The notes: generated from the letters alone by a model not told the origin. Shown: positions 1 to 9,342, counted from the first letter of the stretch. The stretch: 64,000 nt of DNA from TMP-86 sp046347195 (GCA_046347195.1 JAXMGQ010000008.1:1-64000), one strand, 5' to 3'. Numbers and translations: made by a program.

Positions 1-349
1 GTCGTACGCGAGTGCGCATCGGATCAACAGTGACAAGTGCGCCATCGCGCAGTTGATTCGCAAGCTGACGCAGAGCGCGGACTGTGCGCTCTCCGATCAC
101 GTCTGGATTGAGATTGTCTGAGCGGATTTGTACGACGCTCGGCTTATCGCCATGAGTGACAGCAAGAATCGCCCCAAAATCCAGGTCGTTCGTAAGCACG
201 ATATAGTCATGTTCCGCAGCGTGCGACATGATTTCGTGGTCAAGAGCATGTGGACTTCCGATGCTCGACCAATGAGCTGCTTTGATTTCAAACCGATGGA
301 ATAAGTCGATCCAACGTGGCGACAGGTTCATGTCGACCAGCAGTTTCAT
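1..349 (-). CDS. DUF5615-type PIN-like toxin (3' end cut by window edge)
   Basis: Reading the minus strand from the ATG at 349 gives 116 open codons running off the left edge. The protein begins MKLLVDMNLSPRW and has ENDLDFG-like acidic segment VLTNDLDFG near residue 55, the pattern of DUF5615 PIN-like proteins. PIN-fold proteins of this kind are presumed metal-dependent RNases and normally pair with a DUF433 antitoxin, as here: the ATG overlaps the antitoxin stop by 4 bp (ATGA), implying translational coupling. Family members are about 115-120 residues, so at most a few codons are missing. RNase activity is inferred from the family. Confidence 0.75.
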   Translation of the reverse strand, partial: MKLLVDMNLSPRWIDLFHRFEIKAAHWSSIGSPHALDHEIMSHAAEHDYIVLTNDLDFGAILAVTHGDKPSVVQIRSDNLNPDVIGERTVRALRQLANQLRDGALVTVDPMRTRVR

Positions 350-582
350 GCGTCGGCGAGATCAATGTGCTGCTCTTCGGCAAGCCAGGCTGCATAGCGT
401 AGCGCTTGAAGAATGTCTTCGCGTTCGAGGTAGGGATAGTCAGCAAGGACCTCTTCAATCATCCGGCCAGCGCCGATCTGGCCCACAAGCATTCCAACGG
501 TGACGCGCATTCCCCGGATGCACGGTTTTCCGCCCATCATTCCAGGTTGTTGCGTAATGCGATCCAGATCGGTCATGGACAT
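346..582 (-). CDS. DUF433 antitoxin
   Basis: A 78-residue protein with the DUF433 signature: GKPCIRGMRVTV around residues 18-29, then a short helix-turn-helix-like region ending DYPYLEREDILQALRYAA. DUF433 proteins are VapB-type antitoxins that bind their own promoter and neutralise a PIN or DUF5615 partner. The downstream toxin overlaps its stop codon by 4 bp, so the pair is one operon on the minus strand. Length is typical for the family. Confidence 0.85.
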   Translation of the reverse strand: MSMTDLDRITQQPGMMGGKPCIRGMRVTVGMLVGQIGAGRMIEEVLADYPYLEREDILQALRYAAWLAEEQHIDLADA

Positions 583-662
583 CTCCTGCCGTGTCCCCGA
601 GTCTATAGCGACTAAATCGATATAAGCCGTTACCCATCTGCCCGGAACGGACCCGGAATCAG

Positions 663-739
<77 letters not shown>

Positions 740-752
740 AAATCCTTGCGAA

Positions 753-1721
753 TCAGTGCTTGCGTGCCACCGCGAACTCCGCCAGCGCCGCGAGCCCTTC
801 CTTGAACGGGCTCGGCGGGAGCGGGGCCAGCGCACCAAGTGCCTGATCCACCTCGCTTTGCGCGAGCCGGGCAGTGTACGCAAGGCCTCCCAGGCTTGCA
901 ACGGCGCGTGTGATCTCGGCGAGGCGCTCGATGCTGCCGTTGCGGATGGCTGACTGGATCATCTCCCGCTGCTTCCCGTCGCCCTGCTGCAGCGCGTAGA
1001 TGAGGGGCAGGGTGGGCTTGCCCTCGGCGAGGTCATCGCCCAGGTGCTTGCCCAGCATGGCTTCATCGGCTTCGTAGTCCAGGGTGTCATCGACGAGCTG
1101 GAAGGCCGTGCCGATGTGCTTGCCATAACGCGTCAGCGCGGCCTCGATCTCCGGCGGGGCATCGCTCAGCACCGCGGAGATCTGGGCGCCGGCTTCGAAC
1201 AGCCGTGCCGTCTTGCGATAGATGACCTCGAGATAGCGCGCCTCGGTGGTATCCGGGTCGTGCGCGTTCATGAGCTGCAGCACCTCGCCCTCGGCGATGG
1301 TGTTGGTCGCATCGGCCATGATGTTCATGATGCGCATGCGGTCCATCGACACCATCATCTGGAAGGCGCGCGAATACAGGAAATCCCCGACCAGGACGCT
1401 TGCCGCGTTGCCAAACACCTCGTTTGCCGTGTCGCGGCCGCGGCGCAGCGAGGAGCCGTCCACGACGTCATCGTGCAGCAGCGTTGCCGTGTGGATGAAT
1501 TCGATGATGGCCGCTCCATCCACGTGCTTGCTGCCGCGATGTCCGCAGGCCCTGGCCGCGAGCAACACCAGGAGCGGTCGCAGGCGCTTGCCGCCGGAGT
1601 GGATGATGTAGCTGGCGATCTGGTCCACCAGGGCGACCTGGCTGTGCAGGCGGCGCTGGATGAGCCGGTCGACCTCCTGGAAATCGGTGCTCACGAGGGA
1701 GCGGATTTTTTCTAATTTCAT
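753..1721 (-). CDS. ispB: Polyprenyl (octaprenyl) diphosphate synthase
   Basis: Condenses isopentenyl diphosphate onto farnesyl diphosphate to make the C40-class side chain of ubiquinone or menaquinone. Both aspartate-rich motifs of trans-prenyltransferases are visible: LLHDDVVDGSSLRRG (first DDxxD) and FQLVDDTLDYEAD (second). GGKRLRPLL near the N-terminus is the FARM-upstream lysine/arginine motif. The frame is open to 1811, but I chose the ATG at 1721 (MKLEKIRSLV) because it gives 322 residues, matching E. coli IspB (323). It is divergent from rplU, the arrangement seen in many gammaproteobacteria. Confidence 0.95.
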   Translation of the reverse strand: MKLEKIRSLVSTDFQEVDRLIQRRLHSQVALVDQIASYIIHSGGKRLRPLLVLLAARACGHRGSKHVDGAAIIEFIHTATLLHDDVVDGSSLRRGRDTANEVFGNAASVLVGDFLYSRAFQMMVSMDRMRIMNIMADATNTIAEGEVLQLMNAHDPDTTEARYLEVIYRKTARLFEAGAQISAVLSDAPPEIEAALTRYGKHIGTAFQLVDDTLDYEADEAMLGKHLGDDLAEGKPTLPLIYALQQGDGKQREMIQSAIRNGSIERLAEITRAVASLGGLAYTARLAQSEVDQALGALAPLPPSPFKEGLAALAEFAVARKH

Positions 1722-1848
1722 GTAGGGCTTGGGTCCGTGAGGGAATGTTACCGAACTCGGCGCCGCCTTGGCTCCTTCGAATCGGGCCGGTTCAGGCATC
1801 GCTGGGGGCATGGGGCTCCGGCCTAACCCCTTGAAATCCTCAAAAGAT

Positions 1849-1877
1849 TTGACCCTTTCGAGGCTTCGAAGTACACT
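1849..1877 (+). promoter_or_regulatory. Sigma-70 promoter of rplU-rpmA
   Basis: TTGACC at 1849-1854 and TACACT at 1872-1877 are separated by exactly 17 bp, a good match to the sigma-70 consensus. The expected start site near 1884 leaves a leader of about 40 nt before the rplU ATG at 1923. It faces away from ispB. Confidence 0.7.
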
Positions 1878-1922
1878 TTGCGGCTATTTTTCGGGCCGGT
1901 CGGTCCGTTGGAGTTCCTTGAA

Positions 1923-2234
1923 ATGTATGCCGTGATCGCCAGTGGCGGTAAGCAGTACCGTGTGCAAGAAGGCGGCGTTGTCCGCGTGGAAAAGCTCGAG
2001 GCCGCCGAGGGCGCCAGCGTCGAGTTCACCCAGGTGCTGCTGGTGGGTGCCGGAGCGGACCTGAAGCTCGGAGCTCCGTTCCTTGCCAGCGCCAAGGTGA
2101 CCGGCACCGTGGCCAAGCATGGCCGCAACGACAAGGTGCGCATCGTCAAGTTCCGCCGTCGCAAGCACTACAAGCGCGAGGGCACGCACCGTCAACCCTG
2201 GACCGAGGTGAAGATCACCTCGATCGTCGCTTGA
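1923..2234 (+). CDS. rplU: 50S ribosomal protein L21
   Basis: A 103-residue protein beginning MYAVIASGGKQYRV, the hallmark start of L21, and ending in a basic stretch (KFRRRKHYKREGTHRQPWTE). L21 binds 23S rRNA in the large subunit. The frame is open upstream to 1878, but the ATG at 1923 gives the exact E. coli length. It is first in the rplU-rpmA operon, with obgE beyond a terminator. Confidence 0.98.
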   Translation: MYAVIASGGKQYRVQEGGVVRVEKLEAAEGASVEFTQVLLVGAGADLKLGAPFLASAKVTGTVAKHGRNDKVRIVKFRRRKHYKREGTHRQPWTEVKITSIVA

Positions 2235-2257
2235 AGAATTCGCAGGAGATTTGAGCC

Positions 2258-2515
2258 ATGGCACACAAGAAAGCAGGCGGCAGCACCCGTAACGGCCGCG
2301 ACTCCCATGCCAAGCGCCTGGGCGTGAAGAAGTTCGGCGGCGAGGAAGTGCTCGCCGGCAACATCCTCATCCGCCAGCGTGGCACGCAGTACCGTCCCGG
2401 CGTGAACGTGGGCATCGGCACCGACCACACCCTGTACGCCACGGCCGCGGGCAAGGTCGAGTTCAAGGTGCGCGGCGCCGAGAAGCGCACCTACGTCAGC
2501 GTCGTTTCCGGCTGA
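2258..2515 (+). CDS. rpmA: 50S ribosomal protein L27
   Basis: An 85-residue protein starting MAHKKAGGSTRNGRDS, the conserved flexible N-terminus of L27 that reaches towards the peptidyl-transferase centre. The family core GVKKFGGE follows. A GGAG ribosome-binding site lies 8-11 nt upstream of the ATG. It is 23 bp after rplU and is followed by a strong intrinsic terminator. Confidence 0.98.
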   Translation: MAHKKAGGSTRNGRDSHAKRLGVKKFGGEEVLAGNILIRQRGTQYRPGVNVGIGTDHTLYATAAGKVEFKVRGAEKRTYVSVVSG

Positions 2516-2555
2516 TGGCGTCGGGCTCTTCGAGCCCGGCCAGTGTTTGAATGAA

Positions 2556-2586
2556 GGGGACGGGCGTTCAGGTCCGTCCCCTTTTT
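2556..2586 (+). terminator. Rho-independent terminator after rpmA
   Basis: GGGGACGG (2556-2563) pairs with CCGTCCCC (2574-2581) across a 10-nt loop and is followed by five T residues. It lies between rpmA and obgE and should end or attenuate the ribosomal-protein transcript, leaving obgE dependent on readthrough or its own promoter. A smaller hairpin (GGGCT/AGCCC, about 2523-2537) precedes it. Confidence 0.85.
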
Positions 2587-2611
2587 CATTGGGCGGCAAG
2601 GGCAGCAGCGC

Positions 2612-3652
2612 ATGAAGTTCATCGACGAAGCAACCCTCAAGGTCCAGGCCGGCCACGGCGGGCGTGGCTGCGTGAGCTTTCGGCGCGAGAAATTCGTGCC
2701 CTTCGGTGGGCCGGATGGCGGTGATGGCGGCAACGGCGGGGACGTCTGGCTTACCGCGGTGGAGGGCCTGAACACCCTCGCCGACTTCCGCATCCAGCGC
2801 ACTTACAAGGCGAAGAATGGCCAGCCGGGCAGCGGCAACGACCGGGCGGGCCATGGGGGCGAGGACATCTTCATCCCGGTTCCCATCGGCACCGTGGTCA
2901 CGGACCTCGAGACCGAGGAGCAGCTCGGCGACCTGACCGTGGATGGTCAGCGCCTGCTGGTGGGCAAGGGCGGCAAGGGTGGCTGGGGCAACGCGCGCTT
3001 CAAGTCGAGCACCAATCGCGCGCCGCGCAAGGCGGGCCTGGGGCTGCCCGGCGAGGCGCGATCGCTGGCGCTGGAGCTCAAGCTCATCGCCGATGTGGGC
3101 CTGCTGGGGCTGCCCAACGCGGGCAAGTCCACGCTGATCCGCGCCGTCTCGGCGGCGCGGCCGAAGGTGGCCGATTACCCCTTCACCACGCTGTTTCCCA
3201 ACCTCGGCGTCGTTTCCGTGGGTGCGGGCCGCAGCTTCGTGATGGCCGATATCCCGGGGCTCATCGAGGGCGCGGCGGAGGGCGCGGGGCTGGGCATCCG
3301 CTTCCTCAAGCACCTGCAGCGCACCCGCGTGCTGCTGCACCTCATCGACATCTGTCCGCCGGACCCGCAGGCGGACCCCGTGGCCGATGCGCGCACCATC
3401 GTCGCGGAGCTCAAGAAGTTCGCCAAGGACCTGGCCGCCAAGGAGCGCTGGCTGGTCATCAACAAGATCGACCTGCTCGAGCCGAAGGAAGTCGAGCGCC
3501 GCTCGAAGGAACTGGTGCGGCGCCTGCGCTGGAAGGGACCGGTGTTCAGGATCTCGGGGGCGACGGGCGAGGGGACCCGCGAGCTGGCCCGCGAGGTCAT
3601 GCGATACCTGGAGGAACACCCCCGCGAGGCGGAGGCAGCGGCCGCGCCATGA
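2612..3652 (+). CDS. obgE: GTPase Obg/CgtA
   Basis: A 346-residue Obg GTPase. The N-terminal glycine-rich Obg fold starts MKFIDEATLKVQAGHGGRG. The G domain then shows G1 GLPNAGKST, the switch region DYPFTTLFPNLG, G3 DIPGLIEGA and G4 NKIDLL. Obg acts in 50S subunit assembly and stress or cell-cycle control. Position after rplU-rpmA is the classical arrangement. It is convergent with rpsT, with only 14 bp between stops. Confidence 0.98.
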   Translation: MKFIDEATLKVQAGHGGRGCVSFRREKFVPFGGPDGGDGGNGGDVWLTAVEGLNTLADFRIQRTYKAKNGQPGSGNDRAGHGGEDIFIPVPIGTVVTDLETEEQLGDLTVDGQRLLVGKGGKGGWGNARFKSSTNRAPRKAGLGLPGEARSLALELKLIADVGLLGLPNAGKSTLIRAVSAARPKVADYPFTTLFPNLGVVSVGAGRSFVMADIPGLIEGAAEGAGLGIRFLKHLQRTRVLLHLIDICPPDPQADPVADARTIVAELKKFAKDLAAKERWLVINKIDLLEPKEVERRSKELVRRLRWKGPVFRISGATGEGTRELAREVMRYLEEHPREAEAAAAP

Positions 3653-3666
3653 GGGCGCGGCGCGGT

Positions 3667-3933
3667 TTACTTGGCGAGGGCGCGGATCTGCTTCGTCAGC
3701 CGGCTCTTGTGACGCGCGGCCTTGTTGCGGTGGATGATGCCCTTGTTGACCATGCTGTCGATGATGGGCGTGGCTTCGGCCAGCGCCTTCTCGGCATCCC
3801 CGGCCTTGCCGGCCTTCAGGGCGAGCGTGGCCTTGCGGATGGCGCTGCGCAGGCGGGAGGTGGCGGCATCGTTGCGCGCACGGTGCTGGACGGCCTGGCG
3901 CGCGGCTTTTTCTGCGGACTTCGTGTTGGCCAA
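3667..3933 (-). CDS. rpsT: 30S ribosomal protein S20
   Basis: An 88-residue basic protein starting (TTG)ANTKSAEKAARQ, with the S20 central segment SRLRSAIRKA and a lysine-rich C-terminus. It binds 16S rRNA early in 30S assembly. The start codon is TTG, preceded by AGGAG about 9 nt upstream. E. coli rpsT also uses UUG, where weak initiation allows autogenous control, so the same is plausible here. It is divergent from murJ, as in many gammaproteobacteria. Confidence 0.96.
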   Translation of the reverse strand: MANTKSAEKAARQAVQHRARNDAATSRLRSAIRKATLALKAGKAGDAEKALAEATPIIDSMVNKGIIHRNKAARHKSRLTKQIRALAK

Positions 3934-3961
3934 GGAATGGCTCCTGGAAAAACAGCCGCGT

Positions 3962-3991
3962 ATTTTGAGGGTCGTGCCTGCCGGCTGTCAA
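3962..3991 (-). promoter_or_regulatory. Promoter of rpsT
   Basis: On the minus strand TTGACA (3986-3991) is followed after 18 bp by CAAAAT (3962-3967), about 29 bp upstream of the rpsT start. A separate TATAGT at 4024-4029 on the plus strand lies just 11 bp before the murJ ATG and could be a -10 box giving a nearly leaderless murJ transcript, but I see no good -35 for it. Confidence 0.5.
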
Positions 3992-4040
3992 TGTCGCGGC
4001 CAAAAACCCCCGGCAGGCCTTGCTATAGTGTGCGCCGCCC

Positions 4041-5597
4041 ATGAGCCGCGCCATCTTCAAGTCCACCTCCGTCGTCGGCTTGACCACGCTCCTGTCGCGG
4101 ATCACCGGCATGATGCGCGACGTGGCGCAGGCCACCCTGTTCGGCGGTGGTCCCATCGCCGATGCCTTCCTGGTGGCCTACAAGATTCCCAATTTCCTGC
4201 GCCGACTGTTCGCCGAAGGGGCTTTTTCCCAGTCCTTCGTGCCGGTGGTCTCGCAGTACAAGCACCAGAACGACCATCACGAGGTCGAGGAACTGATCAA
4301 CGGAGCGGTCGGGACGCTGGGCCTTGCGCTGTTCGTCATCACGCTGATCGGCGTGATCGGCGCGCCGCTGATCATCTGGGCCTTCGCGCCTGGCTTCGTC
4401 GCCGATGGCGGGCGCTACGGCCTGGCCGTGGAGATGCTGCGGCTGACCTTCCCCTACCTGTTCTTCATCTCGCTCACGGCCCTGGGCAGCGGCGTGCTGA
4501 ACAGCTACGGCAGCTTCGGGCCGCCGGCGTTCACCCAGGTACTGATGAACCTGATCATGATCGTCGCGGCGGTGTGGATCGCCCCGCATTTCGCGAATCC
4601 CGGTCTCGTGCTCGCCGTGGCGGTGTTCGTGAGCGGCGTGGTGCAGGTGGCCTTCCAGGTGCCGTTCCTCATGAAGTTGAAGCTCCTGGGCTGGCCGCGC
4701 TGGCGCTGGGATCACCCGGGTGTGCGCAAGGTGGCCAAGCTCATGGTGCCGGGGATCCTGGGTTCCTCGATGGCGCAGGTAAGCCTGCTGCTCGACACGC
4801 AGATCGCCTCGTTCCTGGCCACCGGCAGCGTGACCTGGATGTACTTCGCCGACCGATTGGTGGAGTTTCCGCTGGGCGTGTTCAGCATCGCGCTCGCCAC
4901 CGTCATCTTGCCGAGCCTGTCGGCCCATCATGCGGCCGAGGCGCCCGAGCATTTCTCGGCGACGCTCGACTGGGCGCTGAAGCTGGTCGTGATCATGGTG
5001 ATGCCGGCCGCGGTGGCGCTGTTCGTGCTGGCGGGCCCCTTGACGGCGACCTTCTTCGGCCATGGCCGGTTCGTCGCAAACGATGTCACCATGAGTTCCT
5101 ATGCGCTCATGGCGTACTCGTTCGGACTGCTGGGCTTCAGCTTCGTGAAGGTGCTCGCGCCCGGCTACTTCGCGAGGCAGGACACGCGCACCCCGGTGCG
5201 CGTCAGCATCGTCTCCCTCGGCGTGAACATCGGCCTGAACGTCGCGGTGGTCGCGCCGCTCGCGTACTTCAAGCTGGTGCCCGCGCCACATGCCTTCCTC
5301 GCGCTTTCCACCGGCACCTCGGCGCTGGTGAACTCGGCGCTGCTGTATCGTGGCCTGCGCCGGCGTGAGCTGCTCAAGCCCTCGGCCGGCTGGGGTGCGC
5401 TGCTCGCGCGGGTGGCCCTGTCGAGCCTGGTCATGGCGGTGGTGCTGTGGTGGATGGCGGGCGACCTGTCCCGCTGGTTCGCCATGCATACCTGGCAACG
5501 CGTGCTCAACACCGCCCTGTGCGTGACCGTGGGCGGGGCCGTCTACTTCGTGGCGCTGTTCGCGGCTGGGATGCGGCCGCAGCATGTGCGACATTGA
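4041..5597 (+). CDS. murJ: Lipid II flippase MurJ
   Basis: A 518-residue polytopic membrane protein of the MviN/MurJ family, which moves lipid II to the periplasmic face for peptidoglycan synthesis. The start MSRAIFKSTSVVGLTTLLSR and the following RITGMMRD are family signatures. About 14 hydrophobic segments follow, including VSLLLDTQIASFL near residue 250. The ATG follows rpsT divergently. The gene is followed 7 bp later by ribF, a conserved neighbour pair. Confidence 0.96.
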   Translation: MSRAIFKSTSVVGLTTLLSRITGMMRDVAQATLFGGGPIADAFLVAYKIPNFLRRLFAEGAFSQSFVPVVSQYKHQNDHHEVEELINGAVGTLGLALFVITLIGVIGAPLIIWAFAPGFVADGGRYGLAVEMLRLTFPYLFFISLTALGSGVLNSYGSFGPPAFTQVLMNLIMIVAAVWIAPHFANPGLVLAVAVFVSGVVQVAFQVPFLMKLKLLGWPRWRWDHPGVRKVAKLMVPGILGSSMAQVSLLLDTQIASFLATGSVTWMYFADRLVEFPLGVFSIALATVILPSLSAHHAAEAPEHFSATLDWALKLVVIMVMPAAVALFVLAGPLTATFFGHGRFVANDVTMSSYALMAYSFGLLGFSFVKVLAPGYFARQDTRTPVRVSIVSLGVNIGLNVAVVAPLAYFKLVPAPHAFLALSTGTSALVNSALLYRGLRRRELLKPSAGWGALLARVALSSLVMAVVLWWMAGDLSRWFAMHTWQRVLNTALCVTVGGAVYFVALFAAGMRPQHVRH

Positions 5598-5604
5598 GCC
5601 TGGC

Positions 5605-6534
5605 ATGGAACTGGTTCGCGGCACCCACAATCTCCCCCTGGCGCAGCGCGGCTGCGCGCTGACCATCGGCAACTACGATGGGGTGCACCTGGGTCACCAG
5701 GCGATGATCGGGGTGCTCAGGAGCCGTGCCGCGGCATTGGGCGTGCCTGCCGCGGTGCTCGCCTTCGAGCCGAGCTCCAAGGAATTCCTCGACCCGGAGG
5801 ATGCGCCGCCACGGATCACGCGCTGGCGCGAGAAGTTCATGCGCCTGGCGCGGGCCGGGGTGGATCGCTTCATCACCCTGCGCTTCGATGAACACATGCG
5901 CGCCATGACGCCCGAAGCCTTCGTGCGTGAGTTGCTGGTGGACTCCTTGAGCGTGCGGCACGTGGTGGTGGGGCCGGATTTCCGCTACGGCTGTCGCGCC
6001 GCGGGAACTTTCGCCTCGCTCGTCGAGGCCGGGCGGCAGCATGGCTTCAGCGTCGAGCAGATCGGTGGAGTGGAGCTCGACGGCGAACGCGTGAGCAGCA
6101 CGCGGGTGCGCACCGAGCTCGCGGAGGCCGACTTTGCCGGCGCTGCACGGCTGCTCGGCTGGCGCTACGCCATGACAGGGCGCGTGACCCATGGCCGCAA
6201 GCTCGGCCGCGAGCTCGGCTTTCCCACGGCCAACCTGCCGTTGAAGCGTCGCAAGTCCCCGGTGGGCGGGATCCTCGCCGTGCGGGTGCGCGGCGTGGGT
6301 CCCGGGCCGATGCCGGCCGTGGCGAGCCTGGGGACGCGCCCCACGGTGAATGGCGTCGAGCCGCTGCTCGAGGTGCACCTGTTCGATTTCGACGGCGACC
6401 TGTACGGGCAGCATCTCGAGGTGGAGTTCGTGCAAAAATTGCGGGACGAGGTGAAGTTCGCCTCGCTCGAGGCATTGGTGGACCAGATGAACGTGGACGC
6501 GGCGCAGGCGCGCGACGCGCTGGCCGCAGGGTGA
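5605..6534 (+). CDS. ribF: Bifunctional riboflavin kinase / FAD synthetase
   Basis: Makes FMN from riboflavin and FAD from FMN. The N-terminal nucleotidyltransferase has LTIGNYDGVHLGHQ (family G(N/F)xDGVHxGH motif). The C-terminal kinase has TGRVTHGRKLGRELGFPTAN and the ATP/Mg-binding GFPTAN. I chose ATG 5605 (MELVRGTHNL), giving 309 residues and aligning with the E. coli start. An in-frame ATG at 5584 overlaps murJ by 14 bp and is the alternative. Confidence 0.95.
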   Translation: MELVRGTHNLPLAQRGCALTIGNYDGVHLGHQAMIGVLRSRAAALGVPAAVLAFEPSSKEFLDPEDAPPRITRWREKFMRLARAGVDRFITLRFDEHMRAMTPEAFVRELLVDSLSVRHVVVGPDFRYGCRAAGTFASLVEAGRQHGFSVEQIGGVELDGERVSSTRVRTELAEADFAGAARLLGWRYAMTGRVTHGRKLGRELGFPTANLPLKRRKSPVGGILAVRVRGVGPGPMPAVASLGTRPTVNGVEPLLEVHLFDFDGDLYGQHLEVEFVQKLRDEVKFASLEALVDQMNVDAAQARDALAAG

Positions 6535-6552
6535 TGGACAGCAAGGTGAATC

Positions 6553-9342
6553 GTGGCTGACTACAAGAATACGATCAATCTGCCGGTGACGGATTTCCCG
6601 ATGAAGGCGGATCTCGCCAACCGGGAGCCGGCGATGATTGCGGCATGGGAGACGGAAGGGCTGTACGCGAAGATCCGCTCCGCCGCGAAGGGGCGCCCGG
6701 GCTTCATCCTGCCCGATGGCCCGCCGTACGCAAACGGTTCGATCCACCTCGGCCACGCGGTCAACAAGGTGCTGAAGGACATCATCATCAAGTCGCGCAC
6801 CCTGGATGGCTACGATGCGCCCTACATCCCCGGCTGGGACTGCCACGGGCTGCCCATCGAGATGATGGTGGAAAAGACCCACGGCCGTGTCGGCCAGAAG
6901 CTCGATGCGCGTGCCTTCCGCTCCGCCTGCCGCGACTACGCGATGAAGCAGGTGGATGCGCAGCGCACCGACTTCAAGCGCCTCGGCGTGCTGGGCGACT
7001 GGGACAACCCGTATCTCACCATGGCCTCGCGCTACGAGGCCGAGCAGCTCCGCGCCTTCGCCGGGATCATCCGGAACGGACACCTGTACAAAGGGTACAA
7101 GCCCGTGCACTGGTGCCTGAACTGCCGCTCCGCGCTGGCCGAGGCCGAGGTCGAGTACGAGGATCGCACCTCGCCGAGCATCTACGTGCGCTTCGGCATC
7201 GTGGATGATGCGGACTTCGCGCTTCGACTGGGTATTGCGCCCGGCGGTCCGCCGGCGTCCGTGGCGATCTGGACGACGACGCCCTGGACGCTGCCGGCGA
7301 ACCGGGCCGTGGCGCTGCACCCTGAGTTCGACTACACGCTCATCGAGTTCGACCTGGGCGGCGGAGCCGAGCGGCTGCTGCTCGCCACCGAGCTCGTCGA
7401 CAAGGTTGCGGCGACACTGGGCATCAGTGCGTTCAAGCGCCTCGCTTCGATCAAGGGCGACCTGCTCGACAAGCTGGCCCTCGCGCACCCCTTCTACGAC
7501 CGGCACGTACCGGTGGTGCTGGGCGAACACGTCACGCTCGATGCCGGCACCGGCGCGGTGCACACCGCGCCCGGCCATGGCCTGGATGACTACAACGTCG
7601 GGCGCAAGTACGGACTCGAGGTCGACAACCCCGTGGGCGGGGATGGCCGGTTCCTGCAGGGCACGCCCGTGTTCGCGGGCGAGCAGGTGTTCGAGGCGAA
7701 CGATCACGTCGTCGCCGTGCTGAAGGAGAAGGGCCGGCTCCTGAAGGTGGAGGCCTACCAGCACTCCTATCCGCATTGCTGGCGGCACAAGACGCCGGTG
7801 ATCTTCCGCGCGACGCCGCAGTGGTTCATCAGCATGGAACAGGCGGGCCTTCGCAAGGCCGCGCTCGAAGCCATCGCGCACGTCGACTGGATGCCGGAGT
7901 GGGGCGAACAGCGCATCAGCGGCATGATCGCCAACCGTCCCGACTGGTGCATCTCGCGCCAGCGCACCTGGGGTGTGCCCATCCCGCTGTTCGTGCACAA
8001 GACCACGGGCGAGCTGCATCCACGCACGCAGGTGCTCATCGAATCGGTCGCGCAGCGCGTGCAGAAGGACGGCATCGACGCCTGGTTCGAGCTGGATGCG
8101 GCGGACCTGCTCGGCGCGGAGGCCGCTGACTACGACAAGGTCACCGATGTCATGGACGTGTGGATGGACTCCGGCGTCATGCATCACTGCCTCTCGCAGA
8201 TCCGTCCCGAGGCCACCGTGCCGGCGGACCTGTACCTGGAAGGCTCGGACCAGCATCGCGGCTGGTTCCATTCCTCGCTCCTGACCTCCGTTGCCCTGCA
8301 TGGGCGCGCGCCGTACCACGGCGTGCTCACGCACGGCTTCACGGTGGACGAGAAGGGCAGGAAGATGTCCAAGTCCCTGGGCAACGTCATCCTGCCGCAG
8401 ACCGTGACCAAGAGCCTGGGCGCGGACGTGCTGCGCCTGTGGGTGTCGGCCACCGACTACTCCAAGGAGATCACGGTCTCGGACGAAATATTGAAGCGCA
8501 TCGCGGATTCCTACCGCCGCATCCGCAACACGCTGCGCTTCCTGCTCGGCAACCTGCACGGCTTCGATACCGCGCGCCATCCGGTGCCATGGAACGAGAT
8601 GGTGGCGCTGGACCGCTGGGCGGTCTCGCGCGCCTTCGCGATGCAGTACGAACTGGTCACCGCCTACCGCAACTACGAACTGCACGAGATCTACCAGAAG
8701 ATCCACAACTTCTGCGTGGTGGACCTGTCGGGGTTCTACCTCGACATCATCAAGGACCGGTTGTACACGACGGGCAGGGACAGCCGGCCACGGCATTCGG
8801 CGCAGACCGCAATGTTCCACATCCTGCAGGCCATGGTGCGCTGGATCGCGCCCATCCTGAGCTTCACGGCGGAGGAGTGCTGGAAGTACATGCCGGGGAC
8901 GGCCAATGCGTCGGTGTTCCTCAACCAGTGGCACGAGTTCCCGGCCGGCGTCGAGCGCGACAGCGAGATCGACTGGCCGGCGATCATCGCGCTGAAGACC
9001 CAGGTGGCGGGCGAGCTCGAACGCCTGCGCGCCGCGGGCGCCATCGGCGCACCGCTCGAGGCCGAGGTCACGGTGCATGCGCCGGCAGAGCAGGCCAAGG
9101 CGCTGTCCGCGCTGGGGGATGAGCTGCGATTCGTGCTCATCACCAGCCAGGCGGCGGTGGTTCCGTTCGCGGCCGCGGCCGGCGAACCGGTGCGCGTGGA
9201 GGTGCGGGCCTCCGAGGCGCCCAAGTGCATCCGCTGCTGGCACCGGCGGGCCGATGTCGGCAAGAACCCTGCACACCCGGTCATCTGCTCCCGCTGCGTC
9301 AGCAACGTGGAAGGGCCGGGCGAGGAGCGGCAGTTCGCATGA
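6553..9342 (+). CDS. ileS: Isoleucyl-tRNA synthetase
   Basis: A 929-residue class I synthetase. The HIGH-type motif is IHLGH in PPYANGSIHLGHAVNK (about residue 60), and the KMSKS loop is complete (GRKMSKSLGN, about residue 600). An editing CP1 domain with TTTPWTLPANRA lies between. The C-terminal zinc finger CIRCWHRR...CSRC is of the type found in most bacterial IleRS. The start codon is GTG. The stop overlaps lspA by 4 bp (ATGA). Confidence 0.98.
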   Translation: MADYKNTINLPVTDFPMKADLANREPAMIAAWETEGLYAKIRSAAKGRPGFILPDGPPYANGSIHLGHAVNKVLKDIIIKSRTLDGYDAPYIPGWDCHGLPIEMMVEKTHGRVGQKLDARAFRSACRDYAMKQVDAQRTDFKRLGVLGDWDNPYLTMASRYEAEQLRAFAGIIRNGHLYKGYKPVHWCLNCRSALAEAEVEYEDRTSPSIYVRFGIVDDADFALRLGIAPGGPPASVAIWTTTPWTLPANRAVALHPEFDYTLIEFDLGGGAERLLLATELVDKVAATLGISAFKRLASIKGDLLDKLALAHPFYDRHVPVVLGEHVTLDAGTGAVHTAPGHGLDDYNVGRKYGLEVDNPVGGDGRFLQGTPVFAGEQVFEANDHVVAVLKEKGRLLKVEAYQHSYPHCWRHKTPVIFRATPQWFISMEQAGLRKAALEAIAHVDWMPEWGEQRISGMIANRPDWCISRQRTWGVPIPLFVHKTTGELHPRTQVLIESVAQRVQKDGIDAWFELDAADLLGAEAADYDKVTDVMDVWMDSGVMHHCLSQIRPEATVPADLYLEGSDQHRGWFHSSLLTSVALHGRAPYHGVLTHGFTVDEKGRKMSKSLGNVILPQTVTKSLGADVLRLWVSATDYSKEITVSDEILKRIADSYRRIRNTLRFLLGNLHGFDTARHPVPWNEMVALDRWAVSRAFAMQYELVTAYRNYELHEIYQKIHNFCVVDLSGFYLDIIKDRLYTTGRDSRPRHSAQTAMFHILQAMVRWIAPILSFTAEECWKYMPGTANASVFLNQWHEFPAGVERDSEIDWPAIIALKTQVAGELERLRAAGAIGAPLEAEVTVHAPAEQAKALSALGDELRFVLITSQAAVVPFAAAAGEPVRVEVRASEAPKCIRCWHRRADVGKNPAHPVICSRCVSNVEGPGEERQFA

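Noticed and set aside
2192..4156. 654-codon minus-strand frame over rpmA, obgE and rpsT
   Set aside because: A shadow of obgE; it covers known genes and has low-complexity composition.
5506..9276. Very long open frame (1256 codons) on the minus strand opposite ileS, ribF and lspA
   Set aside because: It is the mirror of GC-rich codons in well-identified genes, is full of Arg/His/Ala/Gly with no recognisable domain, and ileS, ribF and lspA are certain on the plus strand.
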